Assembly: GCA_021816775.1 (NCBI GenBank)
Contig: JAKAXA010000001.1
Location: 79,589-143,588, forward strand
Direction: 5' to 3'
DNA: 64,000 bases
From: Pseudomonadota bacterium
GTDB taxonomy: Bacteria; Pseudomonadota; Gammaproteobacteria; Steroidobacterales; Steroidobacteraceae
A model generated the notes under the pieces. That model made no database searches. It saw only the letters and a program-made list of their open reading frames with translations, and had not been told where the DNA came from. The translations under genes were made by a program, and so were the position numbers. How positions within the stretch are numbered: the stretch's first letter is position 1; every line of letters begins with the position of its first letter. Below are positions 62,952 through 64,000 of the stretch, in pieces.

Positions 62952-64000
62952 AGCGCGTCGTCCGACCGCGCGTAGCCTGCGCGGCTGCCTGCGCCGCACT
63001 GGCCTTCACGGCCGGCGGCCGCACGGCATCCGCTGCCGTTGTGCATCCGCGTCTGCCGTCCCCGGCCGTGCGCACCGCGCTCGGCCGGCTGTGGCTCGGC
63101 GCGGCCTGGTACCCGGAGCAGTGGCCCGAGTCCCGCTGGCCGAAGGCCCTCGCCCTGATGCAGGCCGCGGGCATCAATGTGGTGCGCGTCGGGGAGTTCG
63201 CCTGGAGCAGGCTCGAGCCGCACCAGGGCGTCTATCACTTCGGCTGGCTGGCGCGCGCGATCGCCGAGGCGGCACGGCACCACATTTACGTCGTGATCGG
63301 CACACCGACCGATGCGCCGCCGGTGTGGCTGACGAGCCGCTATCCGCAGGTGCTGCGCGTACATGCCGATGGACGGACGGCCCAGCACGGCAACCGCCGG
63401 CAGTTCTCGTATGCGAGTCCGCTCTATCGGAAATTCTGTCGCGACATCGTCACCCGCCTGGCGAGGCGCTTCGGCCACGACCCGGACGTCATCGGCTGGC
63501 AGATCGACAATGAATACACCAACGAATCGTACGACGCCGGCACGCGGCGGCAGTTCCAGCTGTGGCTCAAGCACCGTTTCGGCACGCTCGCGGCGCTCAA
63601 TCGGGACTGGACCACCGCGTACTGGAGCCAGACCTACACCGCCTGGAGCCAGGTCCCGCTGAATGCCCTGCCCGGCAACCCCGGCCTGATGCTCGCGCAC
63701 CGGCAGTTCGTCACCGCCACCTGGCTCGGGTTCCAACGCAATCAGCTGCAGGCGCTGCGCGCGCACATCGCGCCGCGGCAGTTCGTCACCACCAACATCG
63801 GCGGTCTCGGCTGGAGCGACAACTGGGATCACTATGTGATCACCCGTCCGCTCGACATCGCGGCCTGGGACGACTACGTCGGGGAAGGCCAGCTCGATTT
63901 CTACCGCAACGGCGCGATGAGCGATTTCGTGCGCGGCTGGAAACGGCAGGACTACTGGGTCATGGAGGCCCAGCCCGGCTTCGTCGACTGGGCGCCCGTC
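62948..64000 (+). CDS. second GH42 beta-galactosidase, N-terminal 351 codons (runs off window)
   Basis: A tandem relative of the preceding gene starting at an ATG that overlaps its stop by 4 nt. Own signal peptide (1-about 30). The catalytic half aligns colinearly with the first copy without gaps for some 280 residues, with both glutamates present (Glu189 in GWQIDNEYT, Glu340 in YWVMEAQPGFVDW). Differences cluster in loops after the acid/base (MGPPSF versus YTNESY) and between residues 285 and 320, so substrate preference has probably diverged. Incomplete only because the window ends. Confidence 0.93.
   Translation, partial: MKRVVRPRVACAAACAALAFTAGGRTASAAVVHPRLPSPAVRTALGRLWLGAAWYPEQWPESRWPKALALMQAAGINVVRVGEFAWSRLEPHQGVYHFGWLARAIAEAARHHIYVVIGTPTDAPPVWLTSRYPQVLRVHADGRTAQHGNRRQFSYASPLYRKFCRDIVTRLARRFGHDPDVIGWQIDNEYTNESYDAGTRRQFQLWLKHRFGTLAALNRDWTTAYWSQTYTAWSQVPLNALPGNPGLMLAHRQFVTATWLGFQRNQLQALRAHIAPRQFVTTNIGGLGWSDNWDHYVITRPLDIAAWDDYVGEGQLDFYRNGAMSDFVRGWKRQDYWVMEAQPGFVDWAPV

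Overview
The window is a high-GC stretch (roughly two thirds G+C by eye) from a proteobacterial chromosome, most likely a gammaproteobacterium. A tamA-tamB pair, a FlhC-type regulator, NudC and a single-chain pyruvate carboxylase all fit that. The density of secreted glycosidases and non-phosphorylative sugar-acid pathways suggests a free-living plant-polysaccharide degrader, possibly of the Steroidobacter/Nevskiales kind; this placement is inference. No rRNA, tRNA, CRISPR array, insertion sequence or phage gene was seen.

Positions 1-12.4 kb are mostly housekeeping: tamB (runs off the left edge), tamA, an NRDE/TANGO2 protein, nudC, an orphan FlhC-like regulator facing an uncharacterised gene, isoaspartyl peptidase, and pyruvate carboxylase. 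From 12.4 kb onward almost everything serves carbohydrate use.

12.4-25.7 kb looks like a pentose module. It holds an MFS carrier, a GH39 beta-xylosidase-like enzyme, an aldehyde dehydrogenase, a GntR/FadR regulator, and three Weimberg-type enzymes (a XylB-like D-xylose dehydrogenase, 2-ketoglutarate semialdehyde dehydrogenase, and a XylX-like 2-keto-3-deoxy-acid dehydratase). A FucP-type sugar carrier, a second GntR regulator and a GlcD-like FAD oxidase follow. 25.8-28.5 kb holds a glycosidase of visibly lower GC, bounded on its right by a decayed second copy of the tail of that FAD oxidase.

28.5-44.5 kb is the most unusual part. A ten-gene leftward operon (CoA-transferase, MaoC dehydratase, ribose-type ABC transporter, IclR regulator, a solute-binding-like protein without a signal peptide, Gfo/Idh/MocA oxidoreductase, DHRS6-like SDR, FMN 2-hydroxy-acid dehydrogenase) faces a four-gene rightward operon (a second signal-less solute-binding-like protein, a GH127-type enzyme, a RuBisCO-like protein and a DUF1537 sugar-acid kinase). 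The RuBisCO-like/kinase pair resembles the OiaX/OiaK step of oxidative D-apiose catabolism. A decayed DUF4160-DUF2442 gene pair follows at 44.7-45.3 kb.

45.4-57.9 kb is an L-rhamnose module. One nine-gene leftward operon encodes L-rhamnonate dehydratase, a FAH-family hydrolase, an SDR, a lactonase, RhaT, an SGNH esterase, a GH78 rhamnosidase, an Asp/Glu racemase-family protein and an ACS-type MFS carrier; an IclR regulator is divergent. 57.9-64 kb holds a second GH78-like enzyme and two tandem GH42 beta-galactosidases, the last running off the right edge. Together the genes suggest uptake and breakdown of decorated pectin or hemicellulose side chains (rhamnose, xylose or arabinose, galactose, perhaps apiose) into pyruvate, lactate and 2-oxoglutarate.
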